Positions 46,466 through 56,140 of a stretch of DNA of 64,000 nucleotides are shown piece by piece. Positions within the stretch are counted from its first letter, which is position 1; the number at the start of each line of letters is the position of its first letter. This DNA is from Stutzerimonas stutzeri (lineage in GTDB: Bacteria; Pseudomonadota; Gammaproteobacteria; Pseudomonadales; Pseudomonadaceae). The stretch is from positions 1 through 64,000 of the forward strand of contig NZ_JAMOHY010000011.1 in the NCBI RefSeq assembly GCF_024448695.1. Direction: 5' to 3'. Below the pieces are notes generated by a model that made no database searches, was not told the origin of the DNA, and saw only the letters and a program-made list of their open reading frames with translations. The translations under genes were made by a program, and so were the position numbers.

Positions 46466-46503
46466 AGAGTTGGCGCTTGCCGCTCAGCCCGGGCAGGCGG
46501 TGA

Positions 46504-46833
46504 TCAATCCCAGGGCTTGCCTTTGGTACGCTCGACACTGAACAGCTTCTGCTGCATCGCAGCCTTGGCCAGCATGTGAGCGCTGACCGGAGCGGTGATG
46601 AACAGAAAGAGGGTGATCAGCAGCTCGTGCAGGCTCAAGCCGTCATTGTGATAGCTGAAAAACAGCATCGAGGCGATGAGGATCCCGCCCACTCCAAGTG
46701 TGGTGGCCTTGGTCGGCCCATGCAGACGGGTATAAAAGTCAGGCAGGCGATACAGGCCTATCGCTCCAACCAGCGCGAAAATGCTTCCGATGATCAGGAA
46801 CACGCTGACCAGCAACTCAATCCAGAACGGCAT
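46504..46833 (-). CDS. mrpG: Na+/H+ antiporter subunit G
   Basis: A protein of 109 residues from the ATG at 46833 (MPFWIELLVSVFLIIGSIFA), with TTAGGAGAG in front. Three membrane helices and the stretch IGLYRLPDFYTRLHGPTKATTLG near residues 27-49 identify MrpG/PhaG. It is one of the small subunits needed for assembly of the Mrp complex. It ends the operon and converges with glnD. Confidence 0.93.
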   Translation of the reverse strand: MPFWIELLVSVFLIIGSIFALVGAIGLYRLPDFYTRLHGPTKATTLGVGGILIASMLFFSYHNDGLSLHELLITLFLFITAPVSAHMLAKAAMQQKLFSVERTKGKPWD

Positions 46834-46841
46834 GTGCTCTC

Positions 46842-47111
46842 CTAATCGATGATGTCGCCGTGCAGCAGATGCTTGCACACCGCGACGGTACTGACGAAGC
46901 CCATTACCGCAATCAGCAAGGCGGCCTCGAAGAACAGATCGGAAGCCAGCCAGATACCGAACAGCACGATCAGCGCCAGCGCGTTGATATAGAGCGTATC
47001 GAGCGCCAATACCCGATCGGGCATATCCGGCCCCTTGATCAGCCGAATGATATTAAGCAGCGCCGCCACGCCCAGCAGGCCCGCACAGAAGGGGATCACG
47101 TAGGCTAGCAT
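46842..47111 (-). CDS. mrpF: Na+/H+ antiporter subunit F
   Basis: A protein of 89 residues with three helices. The segment RLIKGPDMPDRVLALDTLYI near residues 23-42 is the MrpF signature. It starts 7 bases inside the mrpE 3' end and is followed by mrpG after 8 bases. It is a small membrane subunit of the Mrp complex, with no known catalytic role alone. Confidence 0.93.
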   Translation of the reverse strand: MLAYVIPFCAGLLGVAALLNIIRLIKGPDMPDRVLALDTLYINALALIVLFGIWLASDLFFEAALLIAVMGFVSTVAVCKHLLHGDIID

Positions 47112-47599
47112 TCAAAAATCTCCAACAGCGGGGCCTCGTAGCGACTCTTCACCACGGCAACCAGCGCCTGGATATCCGGCACATCCAGCGAATGCAGGAT
47201 CAGATTTTTGTGATCCTTGCTCAGGCCAGCCGATACCGTGCCGGGGGTCAGCGAGATGATGCTGGTCAGGGTCGCCAGCACGAACTCGTTTTCAATCAGC
47301 ATCGGCACTTCGATGAAGGCGGGCTGCAGTTTTTCTTTCGAACCGAGCACCAGTCGGGCCACATGGATGTTGGCGATCACGATGTCGTAGAAGACCATCA
47401 GCATGAACAGGCAAAGCTTGAGCGGCTTGCGCACGCGCGGCACCTCGATGAGGAAACCCGCCACCAGCAGCGGGATGGCCCAGCCGAGGAACAGTCCCAG
47501 CACGATATGGCCGACCCCAAGGGTGTTGTTCATCAACAGCCAGAGCGCTGCCAGCAGAAGCGTCAGCATGGGATTCGGCAACAGACGAGACCCGCTCAT
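47105..47599 (-). CDS. mrpE: Na+/H+ antiporter subunit E
   Basis: A protein of 164 residues. N-terminal helices are followed by the conserved IANIHVARLVL near residues 75-85 and LTSIISLTPGTVSAGLSKDH, the MrpE hallmark. It overlaps mrpD by 4 bases and mrpF by 7, so translation is coupled along the operon. Confidence 0.93.
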   Translation of the reverse strand: MSGSRLLPNPMLTLLLAALWLLMNNTLGVGHIVLGLFLGWAIPLLVAGFLIEVPRVRKPLKLCLFMLMVFYDIVIANIHVARLVLGSKEKLQPAFIEVPMLIENEFVLATLTSIISLTPGTVSAGLSKDHKNLILHSLDVPDIQALVAVVKSRYEAPLLEIFEC

Positions 47600-49104
47600 G
47601 CACCACCTCCCTGAATAATCTGCAGATAAGGGCCAAGATCAAACAACTGGGCTGCCGTGGCCTGCACATAGGCCTGCACCGGCTGCGCAGCAACGACCAG
47701 AAGCACACTGCCCAACAGCAAGCCGAGCGTTGCCAGCATGCGCAACGAATCGCTTGGCGCCGTCACAGCTTCTTCCACCCCCTCATTCGATCGCCAGAAG
47801 AGTGTGCTACCGGCGCGACTCAGCGCAATCACCATACCCAGACCACCCACCAGCACGACCGGCCAGAGCACCAGCGCGCCGTTGCCGGGTGTAACCGCCT
47901 GCAACAGCATCAGCTTGCCCAGGAAGCCGGAAAACGGTGGCAACCCGGCAACCGAGATGGCGCCGAAAAAGAATAGCGCTCCCAGTAGCAACGGTTGCCT
48001 CAGCGCTGGCGCGGATACCAGTTCAGAACCCACATCACCCCGCTGGCGGGAAATCAGGTCCGCCAGCAGGAACAGGCCGCCTGCGACCAGCGTACTGTGC
48101 AGCAGGTAATAGAGCGCAGCACTCAGACCTTCCTCGGTGCCCATGGCAAACCCGGCCAACAGGGTTCCCACTGAAACCACCACCAGATAGGACAGCAGTA
48201 TCTGCAGGTTGCGCGACCCAAGCGCGCCCAGCACACCAGCACCCAGGGTGAGCATCGCCAATGGCCACAGCCAGTCCAGAACCATGTTGTTCAGAACGCC
48301 CGCCTCGCTGCCGTAAATCAGCGTGAACACCCGGACAATGGCATAGAGGCCGAGCTTGGTCATGATTGCGAACAGTGCCGCAACCGGTGCCGTCGCGGAG
48401 GCATAGGCTCTCGGAAGCCAAAAGTACAGTGGCAGGATCGCGCCTTTCAGGGCGAATACAATCAGCAGCAGATAACCCGCCGCCGCCAGCAGTGGTGCAT
48501 CGGCAGGATCAGCCGCACCGACCCGGATGGCCAGATCAGCCATGTTCAAAGTCCCGGTGAGGCCGTAGAGCATGCTGACACCAATCAGGAACAGCCCCGA
48601 GCCCAGCAGATTCAATACCACGTAATGAATGCCGGCCTGCACGCGCTTCGCACCGTGACCATGCAGCAACAACGCATAGGACGAAATCAGCAGGATCTCG
48701 AAGAACACGAACAGGTTGAACAGGTCACCGGTCAGGAAAGCCCCGTTGATTCCAGCCAGCTGAAACTGGAACAGCGCATGGAGGTTCGGCCCTTTTTCAT
48801 CGTCACCGCGGGAGGCATAAAGGATTGCAAACCCCGCCAGCACGGCCGTCACCAGCAACATCATTGCGCTCAGACGGTCGAGCAGCAGCATGATGCCGAA
48901 CGGCGGCGACCAGTTGCCCAACTGGTAGACAAACAGCGTGCCGCTATTGGCCTGCAGCAGCAGCCACAGGGCCAGCGGCACCAGCAACCAGGTTGCCAGC
49001 AACGACAACAGACGCTTGAAAGGCGCGCCTAGCCTGTGAGTCAGCAGCAACAGACTGCCAACGAGCAGCGGCAGCAGGACAGGAAGGATCAACACATGAT
49101 TCAT
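47596..49104 (-). CDS. mrpD: Na+/H+ antiporter subunit D
   Basis: A protein of 502 residues with about 14 membrane helices, homologous to respiratory complex I subunits NuoM/NuoN. The proton channel region has FFEILLISSYALL near residues 130-142 (key Glu) and KGAILPLYFWLPRAYASATAP near 218-238 (key Lys). It belongs to the proton-moving part of the Mrp complex. It overlaps mrpC and mrpE by 4 bases each. Confidence 0.94.
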   Translation of the reverse strand: MNHVLILPVLLPLLVGSLLLLTHRLGAPFKRLLSLLATWLLVPLALWLLLQANSGTLFVYQLGNWSPPFGIMLLLDRLSAMMLLVTAVLAGFAILYASRGDDEKGPNLHALFQFQLAGINGAFLTGDLFNLFVFFEILLISSYALLLHGHGAKRVQAGIHYVVLNLLGSGLFLIGVSMLYGLTGTLNMADLAIRVGAADPADAPLLAAAGYLLLIVFALKGAILPLYFWLPRAYASATAPVAALFAIMTKLGLYAIVRVFTLIYGSEAGVLNNMVLDWLWPLAMLTLGAGVLGALGSRNLQILLSYLVVVSVGTLLAGFAMGTEEGLSAALYYLLHSTLVAGGLFLLADLISRQRGDVGSELVSAPALRQPLLLGALFFFGAISVAGLPPFSGFLGKLMLLQAVTPGNGALVLWPVVLVGGLGMVIALSRAGSTLFWRSNEGVEEAVTAPSDSLRMLATLGLLLGSVLLVVAAQPVQAYVQATAAQLFDLGPYLQIIQGGGA

Positions 49105-49430
49105 TCGCGCGGCTCCCGACCGTCCACATGGTCGGTTTTCAGCTCACCCAGACCACGCAGAGCCAGCACCACGATGAATGCCGTCATGGCGAAGCCGATG
49201 ACGATGGCGGTCAGCACCAATGCCTGCGGGAGCGGATCACCATAGTCGGCGCTCCTGCCGATAACCGCCGGCACACCCGTGGCCAGTCGCCCCATGGAGA
49301 AAATAAACAGGTTCACCGCGTAGGATATGAGCGTCAGCCCCATCACCACCGGGAATATTCGCGCACGAAGCAGCAGGTAAACACCACTGGCCATCATGAT
49401 CCCCAGCGTTACCGCCAGTACAGCCTCCAT
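49101..49430 (-). CDS. mrpC: Na+/H+ antiporter subunit C
   Basis: A protein of 109 residues from the ATG at 49430 ([20 protein letters not shown]), which shares a base with the mrpA stop (TGATG). Three helices, homologous to complex I subunit NuoK, with GLTLISYAVNLFIFSMG near residues 33-49 and DPLPQALVLTAIVIGFAMTA near 67-86, which carry the family pattern. Confidence 0.94.
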   Translation of the reverse strand: MEAVLAVTLGIMMASGVYLLLRARIFPVVMGLTLISYAVNLFIFSMGRLATGVPAVIGRSADYGDPLPQALVLTAIVIGFAMTAFIVVLALRGLGELKTDHVDGREPRE

Positions 49431-52222
49431 CAGAGTACCTCCTTGCACGATTCGTCCTGACTGACGTGACCAATATTGGACAGGATCAGCAGGGTTGAGC
49501 CGACTACCGCGAGATAAACGCCCAGGTCGAACAGCATGGCTGTGGCCAGCTCAAACTCGCCAATAAAGGGAAGATGGAAATGATCGAAGGCGGAGGTCAG
49601 GAACGGATAACCGAATAGCCAGCTGCCCAATCCGGTCAAACATGCGATGAACACGCCAAGCCCGGCTACGCCGTGGTAGCTGAAGGGTTGACGCTGCTGC
49701 GCCCAGGTCACGCCGTGGGATATGTACTGCAGGATCAGTGCAACTGCCGTTATCAGGCCGGCAATAAAGCCGCCACCCGGCAGGTTGTGCCCGCGCAGGA
49801 AAATGAACACGGAAATCAGCAAGGCCATCGGCAGCAAGGCACGAGACAACGCATCCAGCACCATCGGATGGCTGTCGGTACTCCACAGCCTTCCGCCATA
49901 GTCACGCAGCGGATGAGGCAGGTGCAGCCCCTTGAGCAATCCATAGATGCCCACCGCAGCAATGGCCAGTACCGCTATCTCGCCCAAGGTATCGAAACCA
50001 CGGAAGTCCACAAGGATCACATTGACCACATTGGTTCCACCGCCACCGGAAACACTGTTCTCCAGGAAGAAGGACGCGATGCTGTCGTAAGGGCGCGTAA
50101 GCACGGCATAGGTGAGCAAGGCGATCATGGTACCGAAGCCGCCGGCCAGAATCAGATCACGAAAGCTGCGCAGGCTGCTCGACTCTGCAGGAGTCCGGTC
50201 AGGCATGAAGAACAACGCCAGAATAAGCAGGATGATGGTCACCACCTCGACCGACAGCTGAGTCAACGCGAGGTCAGGCGCGGAAAAACGAGCGAAGACC
50301 AGCGCCACCATGAGCCCGACTACACTAAGCACCATGAGCGCCACCAGTCGTCTGCGGTGGAAGAGCACTGTCAGCAGCGAGGTCAGACTCAGAACCACCA
50401 TTCCGCCGACGGTAATGATATCCAGCGGGGTGAGCGCAACCGGGCCACTGAGCGCCTCCAGCGGCGTAAGAGCATAGATCACCAGCACCAGCGAACTGAC
50501 CAGCACCAGCATCAGATAGCGCTGCAGTGAGCCATTCTCCAGACGTTCGGTTACCCAGCGCGCGCCTGCGGTAATCTCGCTGATCACGCGCCTGAAAACG
50601 TCCAGAGAATCAACGTGGGGAAGCCCCTCGTACCAGCGAAATACCCACTTGCGCAGCCCATAGATGAGCACTCCACCGACCAGCGCAACAAAACTCATCA
50701 ACAGCGGCAGATTGAAGCCGTGCCAGATCGTCAGGCTGTATTCAGGCACCGCGCCATTCAGCGTTCCGGCAACCGCAACCGCCAGCAAGGGCGCCACGGT
50801 GTAGGCTGGCAGCATCCCGACCATCAGACAGAGCAGCACCAGGATCTCCACCGGAATCTTCATGTAGCGCGCAGGCTCATGCGGTGGGAACTTGGGCAAG
50901 TCGATCGGCTCGCCATTGAAGAACACGTCATGCACGAAACGCAGTGAATAGGCCACCGAGAAGGCACCCGCCAGGGTCGCCAGCGCCGGAATGGTCCAGT
51001 AGAAGCTGCCCAGCAAATGCTGGTCGAGGGTTTCGGCGAAAAACATTTCCTTGCTCAGGAAGCCATTGAGCAGCGGCACGCCGGCCATCGCCAACGAGGC
51101 GATCATCGCCAGCACTGCCGTGTGCGGCATGTATTTCATCATGCCGTTGATACGCCGCATATCACGGGTACCGGTCTCGTGGTCGATGATGCCTGCGGCC
51201 ATGAACAGCGAGGCCTTGAAGGTGGCGTGGTTGATAATGTGAAAGATCGCCGCCACCGCCGCCAGGCGCGAGTCGAGACCAAATAACAGGGTGATCAGCC
51301 CCAGATGGCTGATGGTTGAGTAGGCCAGCAGCCCCTTGAGATCGTGCTGGAACAGCGCCATCACCGCACCGATCAGCAATGTCGCCAGCCCGGTCATGCT
51401 GACCAGATAGAACCACCATTCCGAATCAGACAGAGCCGGGTACAAGCGGGCCAGCAGGAAAACCCCTGCCTTGACCATGGTGGCCGAATGCAGGAATGCC
51501 GAAACTGGCGTCGGTGCTGCCATCGCCTGCGGCAACCAGAAGTGAAACGGAAATTGCGCTGACTTGGTGAAAACGCCGAGCAGCACCAGAATCAGCGCCA
51601 CGGGATACAAGGCATGGGCACGGATCAGGTCGCCCGAGACCAGCACCGTACTCAATTCATAGCTACCGACGATATGACCGATCAGCAGGATGCCGGCCAG
51701 CAATGCCAGCCCGCCACCGCCCGTCACGGCCAATGCCATGCGAGCACCCTGACGGGCATCGGCGCGGTGATTCCAGAAGCCGATCAGCAGGAATGACGAG
51801 AGACTGGTCAACTCCCAGAACATCAGCATCAACAGCAGGTTTTCCGACAGCACAACGCCGAGCATCGCACCCATGAACAGCAGGAAGAACCCATAGAAGC
51901 GCCCCATCGGCTCATGCTTCGACAGGTAGTAACGCGCATATAGAATGACCAGCAGGCCAATACCCAGGATCAGCAAGGCGAACAGGAAGCCCAGCCCATC
52001 AAGCCTCAGACTCAGGTTCAACCCCAGCTCCGGCAACCAGGGCAGCATCTGCACTTCGACTTCACCGTCGAACACAGCGGCACGCTTGGAAATGAGGAGA
52101 ACCAGTGCAGCCAGCGGGGCCAGACCCGCACCGAAAGCACAGGCGGACCGACCAAGCCGCTCAAACAGCAACGGCAGGCATATCCCGAGGAATGGCAGAG
52201 CGATTATCAGCGCAAGCGCCAT
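49430..52222 (-). CDS. mrpA: Na+/H+ antiporter subunit A/B fusion
   Basis: A protein of 930 residues from the ATG at 52222. Residues to about 760 are MrpA (NuoL-like, with [19 protein letters not shown] near 137-155, [22 protein letters not shown] near 224 and later the MrpA C-terminal helices). The last 150 or so residues contain the MrpB domain ([20 protein letters not shown] region), which is a separate gene in Bacillus. This AB fusion is normal for proteobacterial group 2 systems (ShaA/PhaAB). The complex exchanges cytoplasmic Na+ for H+ and gives salt and alkali tolerance. Confidence 0.94.
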   Translation of the reverse strand: MALALIIALPFLGICLPLLFERLGRSACAFGAGLAPLAALVLLISKRAAVFDGEVEVQMLPWLPELGLNLSLRLDGLGFLFALLILGIGLLVILYARYYLSKHEPMGRFYGFFLLFMGAMLGVVLSENLLLMLMFWELTSLSSFLLIGFWNHRADARQGARMALAVTGGGGLALLAGILLIGHIVGSYELSTVLVSGDLIRAHALYPVALILVLLGVFTKSAQFPFHFWLPQAMAAPTPVSAFLHSATMVKAGVFLLARLYPALSDSEWWFYLVSMTGLATLLIGAVMALFQHDLKGLLAYSTISHLGLITLLFGLDSRLAAVAAIFHIINHATFKASLFMAAGIIDHETGTRDMRRINGMMKYMPHTAVLAMIASLAMAGVPLLNGFLSKEMFFAETLDQHLLGSFYWTIPALATLAGAFSVAYSLRFVHDVFFNGEPIDLPKFPPHEPARYMKIPVEILVLLCLMVGMLPAYTVAPLLAVAVAGTLNGAVPEYSLTIWHGFNLPLLMSFVALVGGVLIYGLRKWVFRWYEGLPHVDSLDVFRRVISEITAGARWVTERLENGSLQRYLMLVLVSSLVLVIYALTPLEALSGPVALTPLDIITVGGMVVLSLTSLLTVLFHRRRLVALMVLSVVGLMVALVFARFSAPDLALTQLSVEVVTIILLILALFFMPDRTPAESSSLRSFRDLILAGGFGTMIALLTYAVLTRPYDSIASFFLENSVSGGGGTNVVNVILVDFRGFDTLGEIAVLAIAAVGIYGLLKGLHLPHPLRDYGGRLWSTDSHPMVLDALSRALLPMALLISVFIFLRGHNLPGGGFIAGLITAVALILQYISHGVTWAQQRQPFSYHGVAGLGVFIACLTGLGSWLFGYPFLTSAFDHFHLPFIGEFELATAMLFDLGVYLAVVGSTLLILSNIGHVSQDESCKEVL

Positions 52223-52239
52223 GAACAAAACCCCTTGAG

Positions 52240-52255
52240 CCACGCAAATGCGTGG
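52240..52255 (-). promoter_or_regulatory. Tight hairpin just upstream of the mrpA ribosome binding site
   Basis: CCACGCA (52240-52246) and TGCGTGG (52249-52255) form a perfect 7-bp stem with a 2-base loop, directly before AAGGGG at 52231-52236, the likely mrpA ribosome binding site. It could shape mRNA structure or be a protein-binding palindrome. Function is not known. Confidence 0.3.
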
Positions 52256-52422
52256 CAGTTATATCCTTTGTAGGCCAGCACTCAGCCCAAAGAGGCATGA
52301 CGGCGTGCGACGATTATCCACACCGACTACCGTAACGTCATGGATTGATATATTTCTAAAAACGAAAGCGCGCTCCACTTGCGTGGACCACACTTTTCGC
52401 ATGACGGGACTCAACCTAACAA

Positions 52423-52450
52423 CTGGTGCGGTATAAAACCACCGCACCAG
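52423..52450 (-). terminator. Strong 10-bp hairpin behind the SlyB-like gene
   Basis: CTGGTGCGGT at 52423-52432 pairs perfectly with ACCGCACCAG at 52441-52450. It lies 10 bases past the stop of the minus-strand lipoprotein gene and heads a 237-base gap before mrpA. No strong T-run follows. The rest of the gap should hold the mrp promoter; I see no gene in it. Confidence 0.55.
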
Positions 52451-52459
52451 CCGAAAGTA

Positions 52460-52921
52460 TCAGGGCGCTACGCGGCTGGTGCCATCGACAGTCATGACGC
52501 GCACCCGCTGGCCAACTCGAAACACCTGATTGGGCTCGACCTGCTGGACATAGGCACGCAGACTTCCATCGTCTTCGCGCAGGGTAATCTCGACGCCTTG
52601 GGTGCGCGTGATACCTTCTTCCGCCGCAGCGCCAAGCATGCCGCCGGCCACAGCGCCGATTACAGCGGCTACTGCGCTGCCACGACCGCCGCCAACACCG
52701 CTACCGGCAATGCCACCCACAACAGCGCCGGCACCGCCGCCTATAGGTGTCTTGGTCCCTTCGATCTTGACCGGACGGAGGGACTCAATGGTTCCGTAGC
52801 GAACGGTCTGTACCGTTCGCGCTTCATCGCGAGAATAGGAATCACCAGTCAGATTGGATGTGCAGCCGCCCACGACCAGTGCCATGACGGCGAACGAAGC
52901 AACTAAGACAGGGTTGCGCAT
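52460..52921 (-). CDS. SlyB-like glycine-zipper outer membrane lipoprotein
   Basis: A protein of 153 residues from the ATG at 52921, with AGGAGA upstream; the longer frame upstream is not signal-like. A lipoprotein signal ends in VVGGC (Cys at 20). Residues of about 60-105 are a glycine zipper (IGGGAGAVVGGIAGSGVGGG, then AAVIGAVAGGMLGAAAEEG), as in SlyB/PcpL. The C-terminal part, ITLREDDGSLRAYVQQ to VRVMTVDG, is the beta-rich SlyB tail. It probably stabilises the outer membrane. A gene of this type stands beside the sha operon in P. aeruginosa too. Confidence 0.82.
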   Translation of the reverse strand: MRNPVLVASFAVMALVVGGCTSNLTGDSYSRDEARTVQTVRYGTIESLRPVKIEGTKTPIGGGAGAVVGGIAGSGVGGGRGSAVAAVIGAVAGGMLGAAAEEGITRTQGVEITLREDDGSLRAYVQQVEPNQVFRVGQRVRVMTVDGTSRVAP

Positions 52922-53140
52922 ATGTACTCTCCTGAAACGACATTGATACCTGTAGCCGCCAGGGCCTGCGGCGAAGAAGCTCTTGGCAACAGACTCGCCC
53001 TGACTCAGCATGCTCAGGCTATCCTTTGATCTTCATCCCGGCCCGACAAAACCTCAACAGGCCCTTTGTTAGACCTACTGTACCCGAGGCTATCCCGCCC
53101 CGCACAGACGAAAAGCCCTCTGCAACTCATGAGACTCTCC

Positions 53141-53371
53141 ATGGATTACTTCATCATAGCCGTCACCACTATTGCCGGACTGGCATTTCATGCCTGGCTG
53201 TTTGTGCGTTTCAGGCGCTGGGCCGACCGCGACCTGGCGCTTTCCCTGGCGGGTAATGACCCACTCAGGCGCACCTGGATACTGGAAAGACTGGCAGCCG
53301 CAAAAGCGGCGAAGGTAAAAAGAAAGGATTTACAAGACTGGCTTGAGAGGGAGCTGGAAAACCACAACTGA
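53141..53371 (+). CDS. Small membrane-anchored protein of unknown function
   Basis: A protein of 76 residues from the ATG at 53141, with GAGA 6 bases upstream; the ATG at 53129 would add four residues. One N-terminal helix (MDYFIIAVTTIAGLAFHAWLF) is followed by a charged cytoplasmic tail of about 50 residues rich in Arg, Lys, Leu and Glu (RRWADRDLALSLAG, ILERLAAAKAAKVKRKDLQD) that should be helical. I do not recognise a named family. A small protein lies in the same place near pdxH in other pseudomonads. The role is unknown. Confidence 0.6.
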   Translation: MDYFIIAVTTIAGLAFHAWLFVRFRRWADRDLALSLAGNDPLRRTWILERLAAAKAAKVKRKDLQDWLERELENHN

Positions 53372-53422
53372 TCGAGCCGACAGCCGCTCCGGCGTTGCAC
53401 CAGAGCGGCTTTTCATGCGCGC

Positions 53423-54070
53423 TTAGGGCGCAAGACGCTCACACTGCCAATCACTGGCTACAAGCCGGTAATTGAGTCGATCATGCAGTCGACTCGAACG
53501 ACCCTGCCAAAACTCCATGCGTTCGGGGAGCAACCGATAACCGCCCCAGTGCGGCGGGCAATGCGGTTCTTTGTCGAGGAAACGCTGCTCGGCCTCGGCA
53601 AGCAGCCTCTCCAGTTCGGCACGGTCGCGGATCACCCGGCTCTGTGGCGAAGCCCAGGCGCCAAGACGACTGCCCAGAGGCCGCACCTGATAATAGGCGT
53701 CCGAGTCGGCAGCACTGACCTTCTCGACCCGCCCTTCGATGCGCACCTGCCGTTCAAGACTCGGCCAGAAAAATGTCATCGCCGCAAACGGACAGGCTTC
53801 AAGTTGTTCCGCCTTGGCGCTTTCGTAGTTGCTGAAAAAGGTGAAGCCGCGCTCGTCCAGCGCCTTGAGCAGCAGCACGCGGCAATGCGGACGGCCCCCG
53901 GCGTCAACCGTGGCGAGAGTCATGGCATTCGGTTCGACCGGCAATTGCTCGGTCTGAACCGCATCACTGAACCACTGGCGGAACAGGCCGAAAGGCTCAT
54001 TCGGCGCATTGGTTTCACTGAGTCCATCACGCGTGTAGTCGCGGCGCATATCGGCCAGGGTCTGAGTCAT
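53423..54070 (-). CDS. pdxH: Pyridoxamine/pyridoxine 5'-phosphate oxidase
   Basis: A protein of 215 residues from the ATG at 54070 ([19 protein letters not shown]), the usual length. FMN- and substrate-binding motifs: [20 protein letters not shown] near residues 62-81, [20 protein letters not shown] near 106, QSRVI and the C-terminal [18 protein letters not shown]. It oxidises pyridoxamine or pyridoxine phosphate to pyridoxal phosphate. The end sequence CERLAP is the conserved C-terminus. Confidence 0.95.
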   Translation of the reverse strand: MTQTLADMRRDYTRDGLSETNAPNEPFGLFRQWFSDAVQTEQLPVEPNAMTLATVDAGGRPHCRVLLLKALDERGFTFFSNYESAKAEQLEACPFAAMTFFWPSLERQVRIEGRVEKVSAADSDAYYQVRPLGSRLGAWASPQSRVIRDRAELERLLAEAEQRFLDKEPHCPPHWGGYRLLPERMEFWQGRSSRLHDRLNYRLVASDWQCERLAP

Positions 54071-54190
54071 CGCGGCATTCCTGAAACAGTCGAAGTCGAA
54101 GCTTAGTCGGTTTGGGACCACACTCCGCTTGATTCAGCGCAAAACAAGCTCAAACAGACACTTCCTGCCTCCAATCGGGAACAGCATGGA

Positions 54191-54826
54191 TTACTTGGCT
54201 TTGCTGACTTCGGCTGCGGCTATCCGGGTCGGCTCGGCTGGCGCTGGCGGCGTGCTGTATTGGCTGATCAAGGCCAGCAGCGTGGTTTGCGGCGCAAGCA
54301 TCATCTCGACACGACGATTCAGTGCACGACCTTCTTCATGTTCGTTGGAGGCACGAGGCATGTCCGAACCCACTCCTCGAATCCGCAAGCGGTCATGCTT
54401 GAGTCCGCTGAGGCGAAAGATGGCAGCCACGGCGCCTGCACGCTGACGACTGATGTCGCGATTGATTTCCAGCGAGCCGGTACTGTCGGCATGTCCAAGA
54501 ACCACTACGGCGGTTTTTTCATCGCCCTCGACCATCTTTGCCACACGACTGATTGGCCCCAGAGTCACAGGCAGCAACATGCCTGGACGGTCTGGATTGA
54601 AGGTGGCATCCACCGGCGCCGTGACCACCAGCATGCCCTTGCGTCGCTCGACTTCAAAACGGCTTTCCTTCAGCGCATCGCGTAGACGCGGCTCATAATC
54701 ATCCAGCCAGGCGTGATCAATCACCGGCTCTGGCGCAGCCGCCGTTTCAGCAGGCTTTTCACTTTTCGAGCTGCAGCCGGCAAGGGCCATGAGGACAATC
54801 AGGGATGCGCTTTTCAGCAGGTTCAT
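54191..54826 (-). CDS. OmpA-family lipoprotein
   Basis: A protein of 211 residues from the ATG at 54826, with GGAA upstream. The lipobox LAGC gives Cys at residue 18. Residues of about 90-185 are an OmpA-like peptidoglycan-binding domain: VVVLGHADSTGSLEINRDIS, RQRAGAVAAIFRLSG and GVGSDMPRASNEHEEGRALNRR with the conserved Asp and Arg. A linker rich in Ala and Pro precedes it and a basic Ala-rich tail follows. It probably ties the outer membrane to peptidoglycan. The P. aeruginosa PA1048 gene near pdxH appears to be the counterpart. Confidence 0.85.
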   Translation of the reverse strand: MNLLKSASLIVLMALAGCSSKSEKPAETAAAPEPVIDHAWLDDYEPRLRDALKESRFEVERRKGMLVVTAPVDATFNPDRPGMLLPVTLGPISRVAKMVEGDEKTAVVVLGHADSTGSLEINRDISRQRAGAVAAIFRLSGLKHDRLRIRGVGSDMPRASNEHEEGRALNRRVEMMLAPQTTLLALISQYSTPPAPAEPTRIAAAEVSKAK

Positions 54827-54957
54827 GTAGCAGATTCCGTGAAAGTGAATGGTGATGCTGCAGGTAGCAGGCAGGCAGCTTAAGCAAGGATTTGCTTCAG
54901 ATTGTGGACGCAGGTCCTTGTTCTGAAAAGTCGTGTTGCCACAAACAGACGAGCGGC

Positions 54958-56106
54958 TCACCCCAGACAGGCTTTTACCGTTCGCGCCAGGCGCTGCGCC
55001 CGAGGGTCCATCAACACGTAAGGACCCAAGCTGTTGGTAACAAAACCGAATGCCAGCTCGCGCTGCGGATCAGCAAAGCCAATACAGCCTCCCGCGCCCG
55101 GATGGCCAAAGGCACCCGGCCCCATACCGAAGGTCGCATTGGCCACATCCGGCTGATCCAACCAGCATCCCAGCGCAAAGCGGGTACGTGTCAGCAGGGT
55201 GCGATCTTCGCCGATACTGTGCTCACGTGTCATTTCTGTCAGCAACATCGGTTCAAGCAGGTCTCCGTTGAGAAGCCCCTGGTAAAAGCCGGCCAGTGAG
55301 CGCGCATTGCCATGTCCGTTGGCCGCAGGCTGCGCCATACGCCGCCATTCGGGCTTGTTGGCGCTGTTCATGACTGACGGAGGATTGGCAAAGGCCCGAG
55401 CAGTCAGCGATTGCGGATCGCTCATCATCGCCTTCAGTAGACGCTGACTGGCCGCGTCACCCGGATTATTCTTCAGCCGCGTCAGGTAGGCGACACGATC
55501 ATCTTCGTCAGCGGCAAGTCCGAGATGGAAATCCAGGTTTAGCGGGCGGGCGGTTCGCGCGACTATCGCCTCGCCCGGCTCCCGCCCGTCGGCGCGGCGA
55601 ATCAGCTCGCCCAGCAGCCAGCCATAAGTGATCGCGGCGTAGCCATGACCATCCCCAGGCGCCCACCAGGGACGCTCAGCTGCGAGCGCAGCAGTCATGG
55701 CATTCCAGTCGTACAGGGCTTCTGCGGGAAGCGGTTGCCGTATCGCTGGCAATCCAGCCTGATGACACAGCAATTGGCGAAGGGTGATGGCCTGCTTGCC
55801 GTTTGCGGCAAACTCGGGCCACAGCCTTGCAACTGGCGCGTCCAGCTCAAGCTTGCCCTCTTCAACCAGCTGTAACGCCGCCACCGCCGTAAAGGTCTTG
55901 GTGCAGGAAAACAGATTGACCAGGGTGTCGCCTTGCCACACCTGCTCGCCCGCATTGTCGGCGGTACCTGCCCAGAGATCGATTACGGTTTGCGCGCCGA
56001 CTTTCACGCAAATCGCCGCACCACGCTGCCCAGCCTGCTCGAACAACTTCTGAAAGCAGTCTCTGACCGCCTCAAAACGAAGATCGAAATAGCCTTGAAT
56101 CTGCAT
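54958..56106 (-). CDS. Serine hydrolase, beta-lactamase/family VIII esterase type
   Basis: A protein of 382 residues from the ATG at 56106 (MQIQGYFDLRFEAV), with AGAGAG near by. The nucleophile motif S-x-x-K is SCTK, near residues 67-70 (NLFSCTKTFTAVAALQLVEEG). A Tyr in YAAITYGWLLGELIRR near 160 is the likely second catalytic residue, and GHPGAGGCIGFADP near the end matches the HxG-like motif. There is no signal peptide, so it should be cytoplasmic. Family VIII esterases such as EstB hydrolyse short esters; beta-lactam hydrolysis cannot be inferred. It lies between the lipoprotein gene and dinG, as PA1047 does. Confidence 0.82.
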   Translation of the reverse strand: MQIQGYFDLRFEAVRDCFQKLFEQAGQRGAAICVKVGAQTVIDLWAGTADNAGEQVWQGDTLVNLFSCTKTFTAVAALQLVEEGKLELDAPVARLWPEFAANGKQAITLRQLLCHQAGLPAIRQPLPAEALYDWNAMTAALAAERPWWAPGDGHGYAAITYGWLLGELIRRADGREPGEAIVARTARPLNLDFHLGLAADEDDRVAYLTRLKNNPGDAASQRLLKAMMSDPQSLTARAFANPPSVMNSANKPEWRRMAQPAANGHGNARSLAGFYQGLLNGDLLEPMLLTEMTREHSIGEDRTLLTRTRFALGCWLDQPDVANATFGMGPGAFGHPGAGGCIGFADPQRELAFGFVTNSLGPYVLMDPRAQRLARTVKACLG

Positions 56107-56140
56107 GAGTATCTCTCTGGACAGTGTTTCAGTGGGCCTG

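Noticed and set aside
54958..56106. Beta-lactamase resistance gene
   Set aside because: The protein has SxxK and a Tyr but no signal peptide and fits family VIII esterases better, so calling it a resistance gene would be unsupported.
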